From Gemmatimonadota bacterium (GTDB lineage Bacteria > JAAXHH01), in assembly GCA_026713285.1 (NCBI GenBank), contig JAPOOT010000289.1, positions 1 to 45,279 on the forward strand: a DNA stretch of 45,279 nucleotides, written 5' to 3'. Position 1 is the first letter of the stretch. Every line of letters starts with the position of its first letter. Below, in pieces: positions 29,416 through 38,048 of the stretch. A program made the position numbers and the translations under genes. Below the pieces are notes generated by a model. That model was not told the origin of the DNA, did no database searches, and worked only from the letters and a program-made list of their open reading frames with translations.

Positions 29416-30321
29416 ATGACCACCCGGGATTCCACACGCCTGATCATGGGCAAGGACGAGTTGCAGATGGACGGCAGGTACCTGTCCACGCTCCGGGAAG
29501 CCAACGAATTGCTGGACGACGCGGACGGGCTGCGCGAGCGCATGGCCGAAGACGGCTACCTGCTCATCCGGAGACTCCATGACCCGGACAAGGTCGTGGA
29601 AGCCCGCAGGGCCGTCCTGGAGAATCTCGACGCCAACGGCCAGATCGACCGGGACTATCCCCTCGATCTGGGTGTAGCGGCGCCCGGAAAGCGGGGAGCC
29701 TTCTTCGGCGGCGCCAAGCAGGTGACCCATACGGACGAATTCCTCGCGGTGGTCAACTCCCCCGAAATCATGGGGTTCTTCGAAATGTTTCTGGGAGGGC
29801 CCGTCCTCACCTTCGACTACAAGTGGCTGCGGGCAGTGGGCCCGGGAACCAACACCGGGGCGCACTACGACATGGTCTACATGGGACGGGGCACGCCGAA
29901 CCTGTATACCGTGTGGACGCCCCTGGACGATGTCACCTACGACATGGGTCCCCTGGTCATTCTGGCCGGATCCCACCAGTTCGAGGCCGTCAAGGAGACC
30001 TACGGCAAGATGGACGTGGACCGCGACCACGTGACGGGCCACTTCACCAACGAGCCCATCGAGATGGTCGACCAGTACGGGGGCCAGTGGCAGACGAACG
30101 AATTCCGGATGGGCGACGTGATCGTCCTCGGCATGTACACCATGCACGGGTCCATCAACAACGCCTCGAACCGATACCGCATCAGCACCGACACCCGCTA
30201 CCAGTTGGCCACCGAACCCGTCGACCACCGTTGGGTCGGCGAGAACCCCGTCGCCCATTACGCGTGGACCGAGGGCAAGACCGTGTCCATGGATGAGATG
30301 CGTAAGAAGTGGAAGGTCTAG
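29416..30321 (+). CDS. Phytanoyl-CoA dioxygenase (PhyH) family protein
   Basis: TGAHYDMVYMGRG (HxD), VILAGSHQFEAV, MHGSINNASNRYRISTDTRYQ. Confidence 0.87.
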   Translation: MTTRDSTRLIMGKDELQMDGRYLSTLREANELLDDADGLRERMAEDGYLLIRRLHDPDKVVEARRAVLENLDANGQIDRDYPLDLGVAAPGKRGAFFGGAKQVTHTDEFLAVVNSPEIMGFFEMFLGGPVLTFDYKWLRAVGPGTNTGAHYDMVYMGRGTPNLYTVWTPLDDVTYDMGPLVILAGSHQFEAVKETYGKMDVDRDHVTGHFTNEPIEMVDQYGGQWQTNEFRMGDVIVLGMYTMHGSINNASNRYRISTDTRYQLATEPVDHRWVGENPVAHYAWTEGKTVSMDEMRKKWKV

Positions 30322-30471
30322 CGCGTTAATGGAGATCGCGGACCGCCCGGCCGTCCATACCGCCGTGTCAGCGGGCCGCCGCACGGATCACACAATCCCG
30401 CAATCGGTCCGGCACAGATCGAATATCCCTGACCACTCACCCGGTTACCACGGGAACGCGAAGTGCGTCAT

Positions 30472-33400
30472 ATGAGAACCACACCCGTCCTCCTGGCCGG
30501 CCTCATCGTGCTGTGCGCCATATCCGCCTGCCAGACGTCCGGGGTCCGCGAGCGCGTGGCGTTCCAGGCCGAACCGGTCGTCGAAGGCCAGGTGGCCGGC
30601 GTGGTCGATTCCACGCGGATCCGGCAGACCATCGCCGACCTGGTGTCCTTCGGTTCCCGCGTGGCCGGCTACCCCGGGGCCACCGAAGCGGCCCACTACC
30701 TGGCCGGCCGCATGGACGAGATCGGACTGGAGGACGTGGAGATGGAAGAGTTCGTCGCTTCCGTCCCGCTGGACGAGGGCGGCGAACTGGTCATCCTGGA
30801 CGCCACGACCCTCGCATTCCCGTCGATTCCCCTCCACGCCGTGTGGCCCAACCTGGTACGCACCTCCACGACGCCACCGGCCGGAATCACGGGCATGCTG
30901 CACTACGTGGGCGCCGGTGATTGGACGGACTTCAACGGCATCGATCCAACCGGCGCCATTTTCCTGATGGACTTCAACTCCGGCGTGAACTGGCAACGCG
31001 CCGCCATGCTCGGCGCGGGCGCTGTGATTTTCGCGGAACCCGACCACACCACGCGGGTGGACGGCGAGGAGAAATACCTCCAGGTCCCCGTCAATTTCCC
31101 TCGATTCTGGATGGAGAAGGAATGGGCGGACCCGCTCGTGGCGTATCTTGAAGTCAACGGTCCCTTCACTGTCAGGACAAAGGGGCGCATGACGTGGAAA
31201 CGCCTCCCGGCCTACAATGTCATGGGGAAAATCACGGGAACGCACCCGGTGTTGAAGGAAGAAGCCATCGTGCTGGAATCCTATTATGATTCCATCTCTC
31301 CCGTGCCGGCCGTATCCCCCGGAGCGAACCAGGCATCGGGCGTAGCCGCGCTCCTGGAGATGGCCCGGTACTTCGCAGCCAATCCCCCTGCGCGTACCGT
31401 GTATTTCCTGGCAACCTCCGGGCACTTCCTGTCCCTCAGCGGCGTGAACGACTTCACGAACCGGCATACGCGCAAGACCCCCTATTTCGCGGAGCAGATC
31501 GAAGAGCCGATCAACATGAAGCTCTTCGCCGGGATCGACCTCTCGAGCGCCCGGGACCAGATCGGCGTTTATTATGCCGGCATCCTCTTCGCCGGGAACT
31601 CCTTCGAAAAACAACGGTTTTTCACACCTTTCGGCCGGACCTTCATGGGTTACGCGCAGGAGGTGATCCGTCGCGGGGTTTTCCCTTCCGACGCGCTGAT
31701 GAACGTGATCACGCCCTCCCAGGGCATACAGAGTACGGAGTTCTTTCCGGCGGGCAACATCGCGCTGGACGCGGAACTGGTCTTCTGGACGGGTTTCCCC
31801 GCGCTCTCCTTTGCCACGGTTTTCGACGTCCGCGAGTACGTAGACACCCCCCTGGACGATATGGAACGGGTGAACATCCGCAACGTGTATACGCAGGCCG
31901 TGCTGTTGACGGAACTATTCGGGCGGGCTGTCAACGACCCCATGCTGTTTCCGGACTTCAAGATGCAGCTCGACGATCGTTTCGTGCGCGGACGCATCCG
32001 GGTGGTCGAGTTCGATCCCCGGGAAGACTATATCCCCAGCAAGCCCAAGCCCGGTGCCGTGGTCCGGTTCCGCCGTTACAACAAGAGCATCAGCGGGGTC
32101 AAGAACGAGATCTTCGTGGTGGCGGACAGCATGGGCGTGGCCGAAAGCACCGAGCTGGAAGCGGGACGCACCTATCCTACCGAGGGATACGTCATGGATC
32201 CCGATACGGGGGACATTATCTACGCGCCGGACCGGGGTCCCTACGGGGAAGGGGCTTATCCCCTCGAGATTACAATGGACTGGGTGGACAAGGAAAAGCC
32301 CACGGTAGTCTTCCGTTCCGATGCGACCAACCTGTACGACCTCGTGGATCCGAGGTTCCTGACCCGGCTCAACGAGGCCGTGCTGCTGGATGAGTCGGGC
32401 AATCCGCCGCTCGAGTGGGGCATGACCTTTCAGGAGGGCGGCTGGACCACGGGTTTCTCCTACGAGGAAGACACGGCCGTCCTTTTCACGCCGCCGGAAA
32501 GCCGGTTCAAGGTCACCATGTCGAGCGGACTGTTCGGCCGCCGCCTGATCCTGACCAACGCCGGTGAAGACCATCCGGAAGGCATCGGTTTCGAGTCGGG
32601 GATCGGCGCGATTCCCCTGACTTCGTACCAGGTCGCGCGGGACCTGTGGCACCTGGACGAGGCGCGGATCGCCGCACTCAAATCCGTGGGGGTAAGCAAC
32701 GTCCGGCTGGACGAGTTCCACCAGGAAGCCGGACGCCTGCTGGACCTGGCCGAATCGGCCCGTCAGGACCTGCAGTGGGACCGCTTTATAAAGTACGCCC
32801 GGGCCGCCTGGGGATACGAGTCCAGGGCGTACCCCGACGCGACGGGAACGGCCAACGACGTGGTGCGGGGCGTCCTGTTCTACATGGTACTGGTGATTCC
32901 CTTCGCCTACGCACTCGAGCGGCTGGTCTTCGGTTTCGCGAATGTCTACAAGCGGATCGCCATGTCCTTTGCCATCTTTCTCGCGGCCTACGGCGTGCTG
33001 CGATTCACCCACCCGGCGTTCCAAATTACCACGGCGCCCGATATCGTCCTTCTCGCCTTTATAACCTTCGTCCTGGCCGCCGTGGTCATCTGGCTCATCT
33101 CCCAGCGGTTCAGCCAGACCATGCGGGAGTTCCGGCAGCATACGCACAGCGTGCAGGCCACCGACGTGCGCCGTTCGAGCGCGTTGGCTACGGCCTTCGC
33201 CCTCGGCATCGGGAACATGCGCAAGCGCAAGGCCCGGACGCTGCTGACCTGCGCCACGCTCGTGCTCCTGGTATTCACCGTGCTGTCCTTTACTTCCGTA
33301 CAGACCTACTTGCGGATCCAGAAAGTGAGCACGGACGCGGAATCCGCCTACACGGGTTTCCTGGTCCGGAACCCAAACTGGGCGCCGCTGCAGAAGCAGA

Positions 33401-35151
33401 CGCACCAGTACGTCCTGTCGGAATTCGGGTCGACAGAGGCCGAAGACGAGGACATCACCATCGTGCCCAGGTCGTGGTACGCCGGTACCGCGCCGGGGGT
33501 GAATACCTACATCAAGGTCGAGCATGACGCCGCGGACAGTTCCGCCCGGTCCACCTACGCGTCGGCCATCCTGGGCCTGCTGCCGGACGAGCGGACGGTC
33601 AGCGGCCTGGACCGTATCCTGACGGCGGGCAGGTGGTTCGAGGGGGATGAAAGGGACGTGTGCATCCTTCCCGTCGAGATGGCGCGGCTTCTCGGGATGT
33701 CGGAAGCGGACGCAGGTCAACAGGAAATCAGTATCTTCGGCAAACCCTTTACGGTCATTGGCCTATTCGACTCGGCCGCAATGGACAGGATCACCGACCT
33801 GGACGACGAGCCGCTCACCCCCGTGGATTACACGGCGACGGGGCGCGATCTGATCACCGAGCTTGCCATGATGGATTACGATGAGGAACCGGTGCAAATG
33901 GCCCGGTTCGAACACCTCCCGGCCGCGAATCTGATCCTTGCGCCCCATGCCTACGTAAACGACGTCGGGGGAACGCTCCGGTCCGTCGCGGTCCGTTTCC
34001 CCTCGGATGATGGCGCCCTCGACCGGATCGAACGCTTCATGCAGCGGCTGGGGATACCCGTGGTGGCCTCCGTGGGCGGAGAGGTCGCCGTGTTCAGCGC
34101 CATGGCGCTGAGTTCGCTGTCGGGCCTGGGCAACCTGTTCATCCCAATGGTGGTTGCCGCCCTGATCATCCTGAACACCATGATGAACGCCGTGTATGAA
34201 CGCTTCAGCGAAATCGGCGTATACAGCGCCGTGGGCCTGGCCCCGGCGCATATTGGCGCGTTGTTCATGGCCGAAGCCGCCATGTACGCCGTGATCGGGG
34301 GCATGTCCGGCTACCTCATCGGGCAGACCGTTGCCCGCGGTATCACGGAATACGAGATGCTTGCGGGCTTGACGCTGAACTATTCATCCCTGTCCGCGGT
34401 GGCCTCGACGGCCATGGTCATGGTGGTGGTCATGCTCTCGACGATTTATCCAGCGCGCAAGGCATCCCAGATGGCCGTTCCGGACGTCAACAGGCAGTGG
34501 TCCTTCCCCGATCCCGAAGGCGACGACTGGCGTTTCGAGTTTCCCTTCACCATAAGTAGCACGGAGACGCTCGGCCTGTGTGCTTATCTGACCCGGTTCT
34601 TCGAGTCCTACGGCGAGAGTACGCTGGGGAGTTTCATGACGGACGAGGTGAGCCTGACGGGCAGAAACGGCGGATCAGGCGGTGCGGGCCGCGCGACGGA
34701 AGCGGATGGGAATCCGCCCGGTAGAGATGTCCCGGTCAACGACGCCGCGGACCTTGAATCCGCTTCGGGCGCGGCCACTGATTCCGCGGCCCGCGGAAAC
34801 TTCGAGTCGGCAGCCGGCATGGCCACGTACGAAATTACAATGAAGACCTGGCTGGCGCCCTACGACACGGGGGTGAGCCAGCGGGTGACCCTTCACGCGT
34901 CGCCCGCCGAGGACGAACACGACCTGTACGCCGTGTGGGTGCACATCTATCGCCTGAGCGGCGACGTGGATTCGTGGCAACGCCTGAACCGCCGCTTCCT
35001 GAACGTGCTGCGCAAGCAGTTCCTGGTCTGGCGTACCGTGGACCAGGAGGTCAAAACGGTCTACGCGGGTGAGGGGCGGGAGATGATTGGTGCGGGCGCG
35101 GGGACTGGCCCGCGTACGGAGACTGGTCCAGGTACGGTGGAACCGGCCTGA
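30472..35151 (+). CDS. Large fusion: M28 peptidase-like N-terminal domain plus FtsX/MacB-like ABC permease domain
   Basis: Lipobox CAISAC; M28-like LESYYDSISPVPAVSPGANQASGVAALLEMARYFA; central TM segments; C-terminal LFIPMVVAALIILNTMMNAVYERFSEIGVYSAVGLAPAHIGALFMAEAAMYAVIGGMSGYLIG typical of FtsX. Confidence 0.85.
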   Translation: MRTTPVLLAGLIVLCAISACQTSGVRERVAFQAEPVVEGQVAGVVDSTRIRQTIADLVSFGSRVAGYPGATEAAHYLAGRMDEIGLEDVEMEEFVASVPLDEGGELVILDATTLAFPSIPLHAVWPNLVRTSTTPPAGITGMLHYVGAGDWTDFNGIDPTGAIFLMDFNSGVNWQRAAMLGAGAVIFAEPDHTTRVDGEEKYLQVPVNFPRFWMEKEWADPLVAYLEVNGPFTVRTKGRMTWKRLPAYNVMGKITGTHPVLKEEAIVLESYYDSISPVPAVSPGANQASGVAALLEMARYFAANPPARTVYFLATSGHFLSLSGVNDFTNRHTRKTPYFAEQIEEPINMKLFAGIDLSSARDQIGVYYAGILFAGNSFEKQRFFTPFGRTFMGYAQEVIRRGVFPSDALMNVITPSQGIQSTEFFPAGNIALDAELVFWTGFPALSFATVFDVREYVDTPLDDMERVNIRNVYTQAVLLTELFGRAVNDPMLFPDFKMQLDDRFVRGRIRVVEFDPREDYIPSKPKPGAVVRFRRYNKSISGVKNEIFVVADSMGVAESTELEAGRTYPTEGYVMDPDTGDIIYAPDRGPYGEGAYPLEITMDWVDKEKPTVVFRSDATNLYDLVDPRFLTRLNEAVLLDESGNPPLEWGMTFQEGGWTTGFSYEEDTAVLFTPPESRFKVTMSSGLFGRRLILTNAGEDHPEGIGFESGIGAIPLTSYQVARDLWHLDEARIAALKSVGVSNVRLDEFHQEAGRLLDLAESARQDLQWDRFIKYARAAWGYESRAYPDATGTANDVVRGVLFYMVLVIPFAYALERLVFGFANVYKRIAMSFAIFLAAYGVLRFTHPAFQITTAPDIVLLAFITFVLAAVVIWLISQRFSQTMREFRQHTHSVQATDVRRSSALATAFALGIGNMRKRKARTLLTCATLVLLVFTVLSFTSVQTYLRIQKVSTDAESAYTGFLVRNPNWAPLQKQTHQYVLSEFGSTEAEDEDITIVPRSWYAGTAPGVNTYIKVEHDAADSSARSTYASAILGLLPDERTVSGLDRILTAGRWFEGDERDVCILPVEMARLLGMSEADAGQQEISIFGKPFTVIGLFDSAAMDRITDLDDEPLTPVDYTATGRDLITELAMMDYDEEPVQMARFEHLPAANLILAPHAYVNDVGGTLRSVAVRFPSDDGALDRIERFMQRLGIPVVASVGGEVAVFSAMALSSLSGLGNLFIPMVVAALIILNTMMNAVYERFSEIGVYSAVGLAPAHIGALFMAEAAMYAVIGGMSGYLIGQTVARGITEYEMLAGLTLNYSSLSAVASTAMVMVVVMLSTIYPARKASQMAVPDVNRQWSFPDPEGDDWRFEFPFTISSTETLGLCAYLTRFFESYGESTLGSFMTDEVSLTGRNGGSGGAGRATEADGNPPGRDVPVNDAADLESASGAATDSAARGNFESAAGMATYEITMKTWLAPYDTGVSQRVTLHASPAEDEHDLYAVWVHIYRLSGDVDSWQRLNRRFLNVLRKQFLVWRTVDQEVKTVYAGEGREMIGAGAGTGPRTETGPGTVEPA

Positions 35152-35249
35152 TCGTCGCTGCGGTTCAGCAGGAATGGCCGGGCGATGATCGGCGCAGTCG
35201 CGTGAAAGGGTTGGACGCGGTCCCGTTATCAGGCTGAAGGAGGAATACC

Positions 35250-35720
35250 ATGGAAGGCGGAGGCAGCGGAGGCCCCTGGCTCAACACTCTGATGGGACAG
35301 AACGTTCGGGTTATGACGCCGGGATCCGCCACGGAGGACCGCATGACCGTCATCGAGGCCGTCGAGCCGCCCCACAGTCCGCCGCCCGTCTTCACCCGCC
35401 ACGCCTTCATCGAGATGTTCCTGGTCGTCAAGGGCGCCCTGACCTTCCAGTTCCTACACGAAAGCGCCTTCGTGATCGAAGCCAGCCAGATGGTGACCGT
35501 ACCCGGCTACCGGCCCCATTCCTTTTGGAACGAGGGGGACGATCCGGCGGGGGTCATGCTGATCTGCACGCCCGCGGGGCTGGACCGGTTCTTCGAGGCT
35601 TCCGATCGGTTGCTTCGGCGCATGCCGACGGACACGGCCGATCCCGATGAGTTGAAAGCGGAGATGGCACGCCTTCGGAAGGAGTTCGGGCTGGAACACG
35701 TGGCGCCGGCGCCGAAATAA
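35250..35720 (+). CDS. Cupin domain protein
   Basis: FIEMFLVVKGALTFQFLHESAFVIEASQMVTVPGYRPHSFWNEGDDPAGVMLI. Confidence 0.85.
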   Translation: MEGGGSGGPWLNTLMGQNVRVMTPGSATEDRMTVIEAVEPPHSPPPVFTRHAFIEMFLVVKGALTFQFLHESAFVIEASQMVTVPGYRPHSFWNEGDDPAGVMLICTPAGLDRFFEASDRLLRRMPTDTADPDELKAEMARLRKEFGLEHVAPAPK

Positions 35721-36030
35721 GCCTTGGTGATCTTTGGTAGGCTACCCAATCTTTCATAAGAGTATAGCATCCCTAGAACACTGTTGTGTCGACGACACCG
35801 TGCAATAGCGAGTGGTTGGAGGATTTGACGTATCCTATAAACTGAGTTGACCCCGTTTAGTACGTATGAATTTGTGTACAACGAGGAGTGTTCGACACAA
35901 CTCCAAGAAATGTGAACCTGTCTACAAACCGGTAATCTTGGTTTTATGTGCACCGGGTAAAGTCAGTCCGCGTGGGTATGACAGCGTTTATCGAAAAGCT
36001 CGGCCGTATGAGGATCAAGGAGTTGGCGTG

Positions 36031-36831
36031 ATGGCGAGAGTCCGAAAGTCAACTGCAATTGAACGATTGCAGAGGTTGGTTGATGAGGCTTCAGAGCTGG
36101 ATATGGAGGATGATAGCTCTCAGGAAGTTCAAAAATGGATACAGGACGTTTTTACCGCTTTTATCAACATATTCGGTGAGGATAGTTCTCAGTTTTCACG
36201 ACTTCCGCAAAGTCACAAAACAACCCCAAGTGGGGTTCGTGAATACCTGAGATCAATGGTTTCCTGCGTCGCGTCTAGTCTCGATGAGATCAAGTACTTT
36301 CGTGAGGATGAAACAGAAACTGTGAAACAACCCTCAGAACAGGGTGACTTAAAAGCACCAGATAAGGACTGTTACGACCAGGGATCGGCGACCAAAAAAG
36401 TCTTTGTCGTTCATGGTCACGACGAGGCCGTCCTGCAGGCGGTTGCGAGATTTCTAGAAAAGCTGAAACTCGAACCAGTAATCCTGCACGAACAGGCGAA
36501 TCAAGGCCGCACGATCATAGAGAAATTTGAGGATCATTCGGATGCGAGTTTTGCCGTGGTTCTGCTGACACCTGACGACATAGGCGCGGCCGTTACGGAT
36601 AAGGCCGATCTACGGCACCGAGCTCGTCAGAACGTAATTCTCGAACTCGGATTCTTCATTGGGAAGTTGGGTCGCAACAGGGTCTGTGCTCTGAAATCGC
36701 GTTGTGTCGAAAATCCGTCGGACGTTGATGGGATGGTCTATATCAACCTCGACGAGCCAGATGCATGGAAGACCGGACTCGTGCGGGAGTTAATGGCAGC
36801 TGGTTTCGCCATCGACGCTAACTGGGTTTAG
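36031..36831 (+). CDS. TIR-like nucleotide-binding effector (PF10137-type) with uncharacterised helical N-terminal domain
   Basis: KKVFVVHGHDEAVLQAVARFLEKLKLEPVILHEQANQGRTIIEKFEDHSDASFAVVLLTPDDIGA...RARQNVILELGFFIGKLGRNRVCAL. Confidence 0.88.
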   Translation: MARVRKSTAIERLQRLVDEASELDMEDDSSQEVQKWIQDVFTAFINIFGEDSSQFSRLPQSHKTTPSGVREYLRSMVSCVASSLDEIKYFREDETETVKQPSEQGDLKAPDKDCYDQGSATKKVFVVHGHDEAVLQAVARFLEKLKLEPVILHEQANQGRTIIEKFEDHSDASFAVVLLTPDDIGAAVTDKADLRHRARQNVILELGFFIGKLGRNRVCALKSRCVENPSDVDGMVYINLDEPDAWKTGLVRELMAAGFAIDANWV

Positions 36832-36836
36832 CAGCC

Positions 36837-37142
36837 ATGAACGCACAGTTGTCGATTTCCAAAACCGAATTGTCAGCCTATTGTAAAAATCATGGCATCC
36901 GACGATTAGCAATTTTCGGATCGGTGCTCCGGCCAGATTTTGGCCCGGAGAGCGATATCGACGTACTGGTCGAGTTCGCACCGGGTCACACTCCCGGTCT
37001 GCTGGGCATGGCCGGATTGGAGATTGAACTATCCGAATTGTTTGGCGGTCGGAAGGTGGACCTGCGGACTCCTGAGGAATTGAGTCGTTATTTTCGACAG
37101 AAGGTCATTGACACGGCAGAAGTTCTATATGTGCAGGGATGA
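36837..37142 (+). CDS. Minimal nucleotidyltransferase (MNT/MntA-like antitoxin)
   Basis: IFGSVLRPDFGPESDIDVLVEF (GSx10DxD) plus KVDLRTPEELS; starts 5 nt after the TIR-like gene. Confidence 0.9.
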   Translation: MNAQLSISKTELSAYCKNHGIRRLAIFGSVLRPDFGPESDIDVLVEFAPGHTPGLLGMAGLEIELSELFGGRKVDLRTPEELSRYFRQKVIDTAEVLYVQG

Positions 37143-37254
37143 CGAAATCCCATTACAGCACATGTTGGACGCCGAGCGGGAGGCAGTGTGTTTTTCACGA
37201 GGACACAGTTGGTTGCAGCCGCTAAGTCAAGCCTACCATATCGCGCGTGAATAG
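37129..37254 (+). pseudogene. Truncated HEPN (HepT/DUF86-type) toxin remnant
   Basis: ATG at 37129 overlaps the MNT stop (atgtgcagggatga). Translation MCRDDEIPLQHMLDAEREAVCFSRGHSWLQPLSQAYHIARE*: the first ~26 aa match HepT N-termini, then homology ends; no RxxxxH motif remains. Confidence 0.75.
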
Positions 37255-37613
37255 TAATCCAGGATGGTGGTGTCCGAAGTCACGAGCAGGCATTTGTTCA
37301 ATTTGGCCGTGGCCACGATCGTGCGGTCGACAGGATCCCGGTGATCCCAGTCCAGTTCGAGATTCCCGATCCATGTCCACACGTCCACTGGACGTACTTC
37401 AATCCGTTCGGTCCGTTCCAGATTTTATGCGAAGTCCTGAATGGACAGGGGCAACACAAGATCGGCCTTTTTCACCCTAACGCCGATCTCCCAGATCGAG
37501 ATCGAACTGATGCACACGCGGTCGGCTTGTGTAATCGTCTGGTCGTCGATTTTGGACAGGCGTTCGGGATCCAGTGTCCAGAAAACAAGCGCGGACGTAT
37601 CCAGTACGACCAT
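37233..37613 (-). pseudogene. PIN-domain VapC-type toxin interrupted by an in-frame TAA
   Basis: Reverse-strand translation: MVVLDTSALVFWTLDPERLSKIDDQTITQADRVCISSISIWEIGVRVKKADLVLPLSIQDFA*NLERTERIEVRPVDVWTWIGNLELDWDHRDPVDRTIVATAKLNKCLLVTSDTTILDYYSRAIW*; TAA at 37425-37427, same frame on both sides. Confidence 0.85.
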
Positions 37614-37843
37614 TACGTTTCATCCCATTCGTCGATTGTCGGTGTGTCGATGTCTCCATGATAGACGATCTTTCCCCGCAGTCCATCGAAGATCCTGTCA
37701 ACCGATTGCTTTGGCTTTATGGGTTTTACACTGAGAACTGGACTCCGGTTATGCGTTACGATCAGATCCTCGCCCGATTCCTCGATTTCTCGAAATACCC
37801 GAAGCATATTGGCCTTCAGCTTGCTCTTCGATTTGAACAGCAT
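37613..37843 (-). CDS. Phd/YefM-family antitoxin
   Basis: SKLKANMLRVFREIEESGEDLIVTHNRSPVLSVKPIKPK; stop overlaps the vapC start (TAATG). Confidence 0.85.
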   Translation of the reverse strand: MLFKSKSKLKANMLRVFREIEESGEDLIVTHNRSPVLSVKPIKPKQSVDRIFDGLRGKIVYHGDIDTPTIDEWDET

Positions 37844-38048
37844 ATGGACTCCAGTCTGTTTAGCAAAAGACTATGGTCATGACCCTGGTTATATTCGAAG
37901 GATTTCCTATGAACCGTCAAGGATTTATCTCATTCTCGGCAACTTAGAAGTCGGATTCCGTGCGACTATTCCGACTGTATAGGTATGATGTTCAATTCAA
38001 TGTGTAAGACAGGTTGACAATCGACGTCCCGACGTCTAATATTAAAAT

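Noticed and set aside
31915-33720. 601-aa reverse ORF inside the M28-like/FtsX gene
   Set aside because: No recognisable motifs and fully antisense to a strongly supported 1.5-kaa protein.
35721-36030. tRNA or att site at the left edge of the AT-rich island
   Set aside because: Read through by eye; no cloverleaf-like sequence or repeat shared with the right edge was found.
36031-37142. CBASS operon (TIR effector plus CD-NTase)
   Set aside because: The 101-aa nucleotidyltransferase is a minimal MNT protein with a HEPN stump behind it, not a full-length CD-NTase; no Cap2/Cap3 or Pycsar cyclase is visible.
37247-37882. + strand ORFs of 77, 106, 97 and 102 aa
   Set aside because: Antisense to the better-supported vapC pseudogene and Phd/YefM antitoxin.
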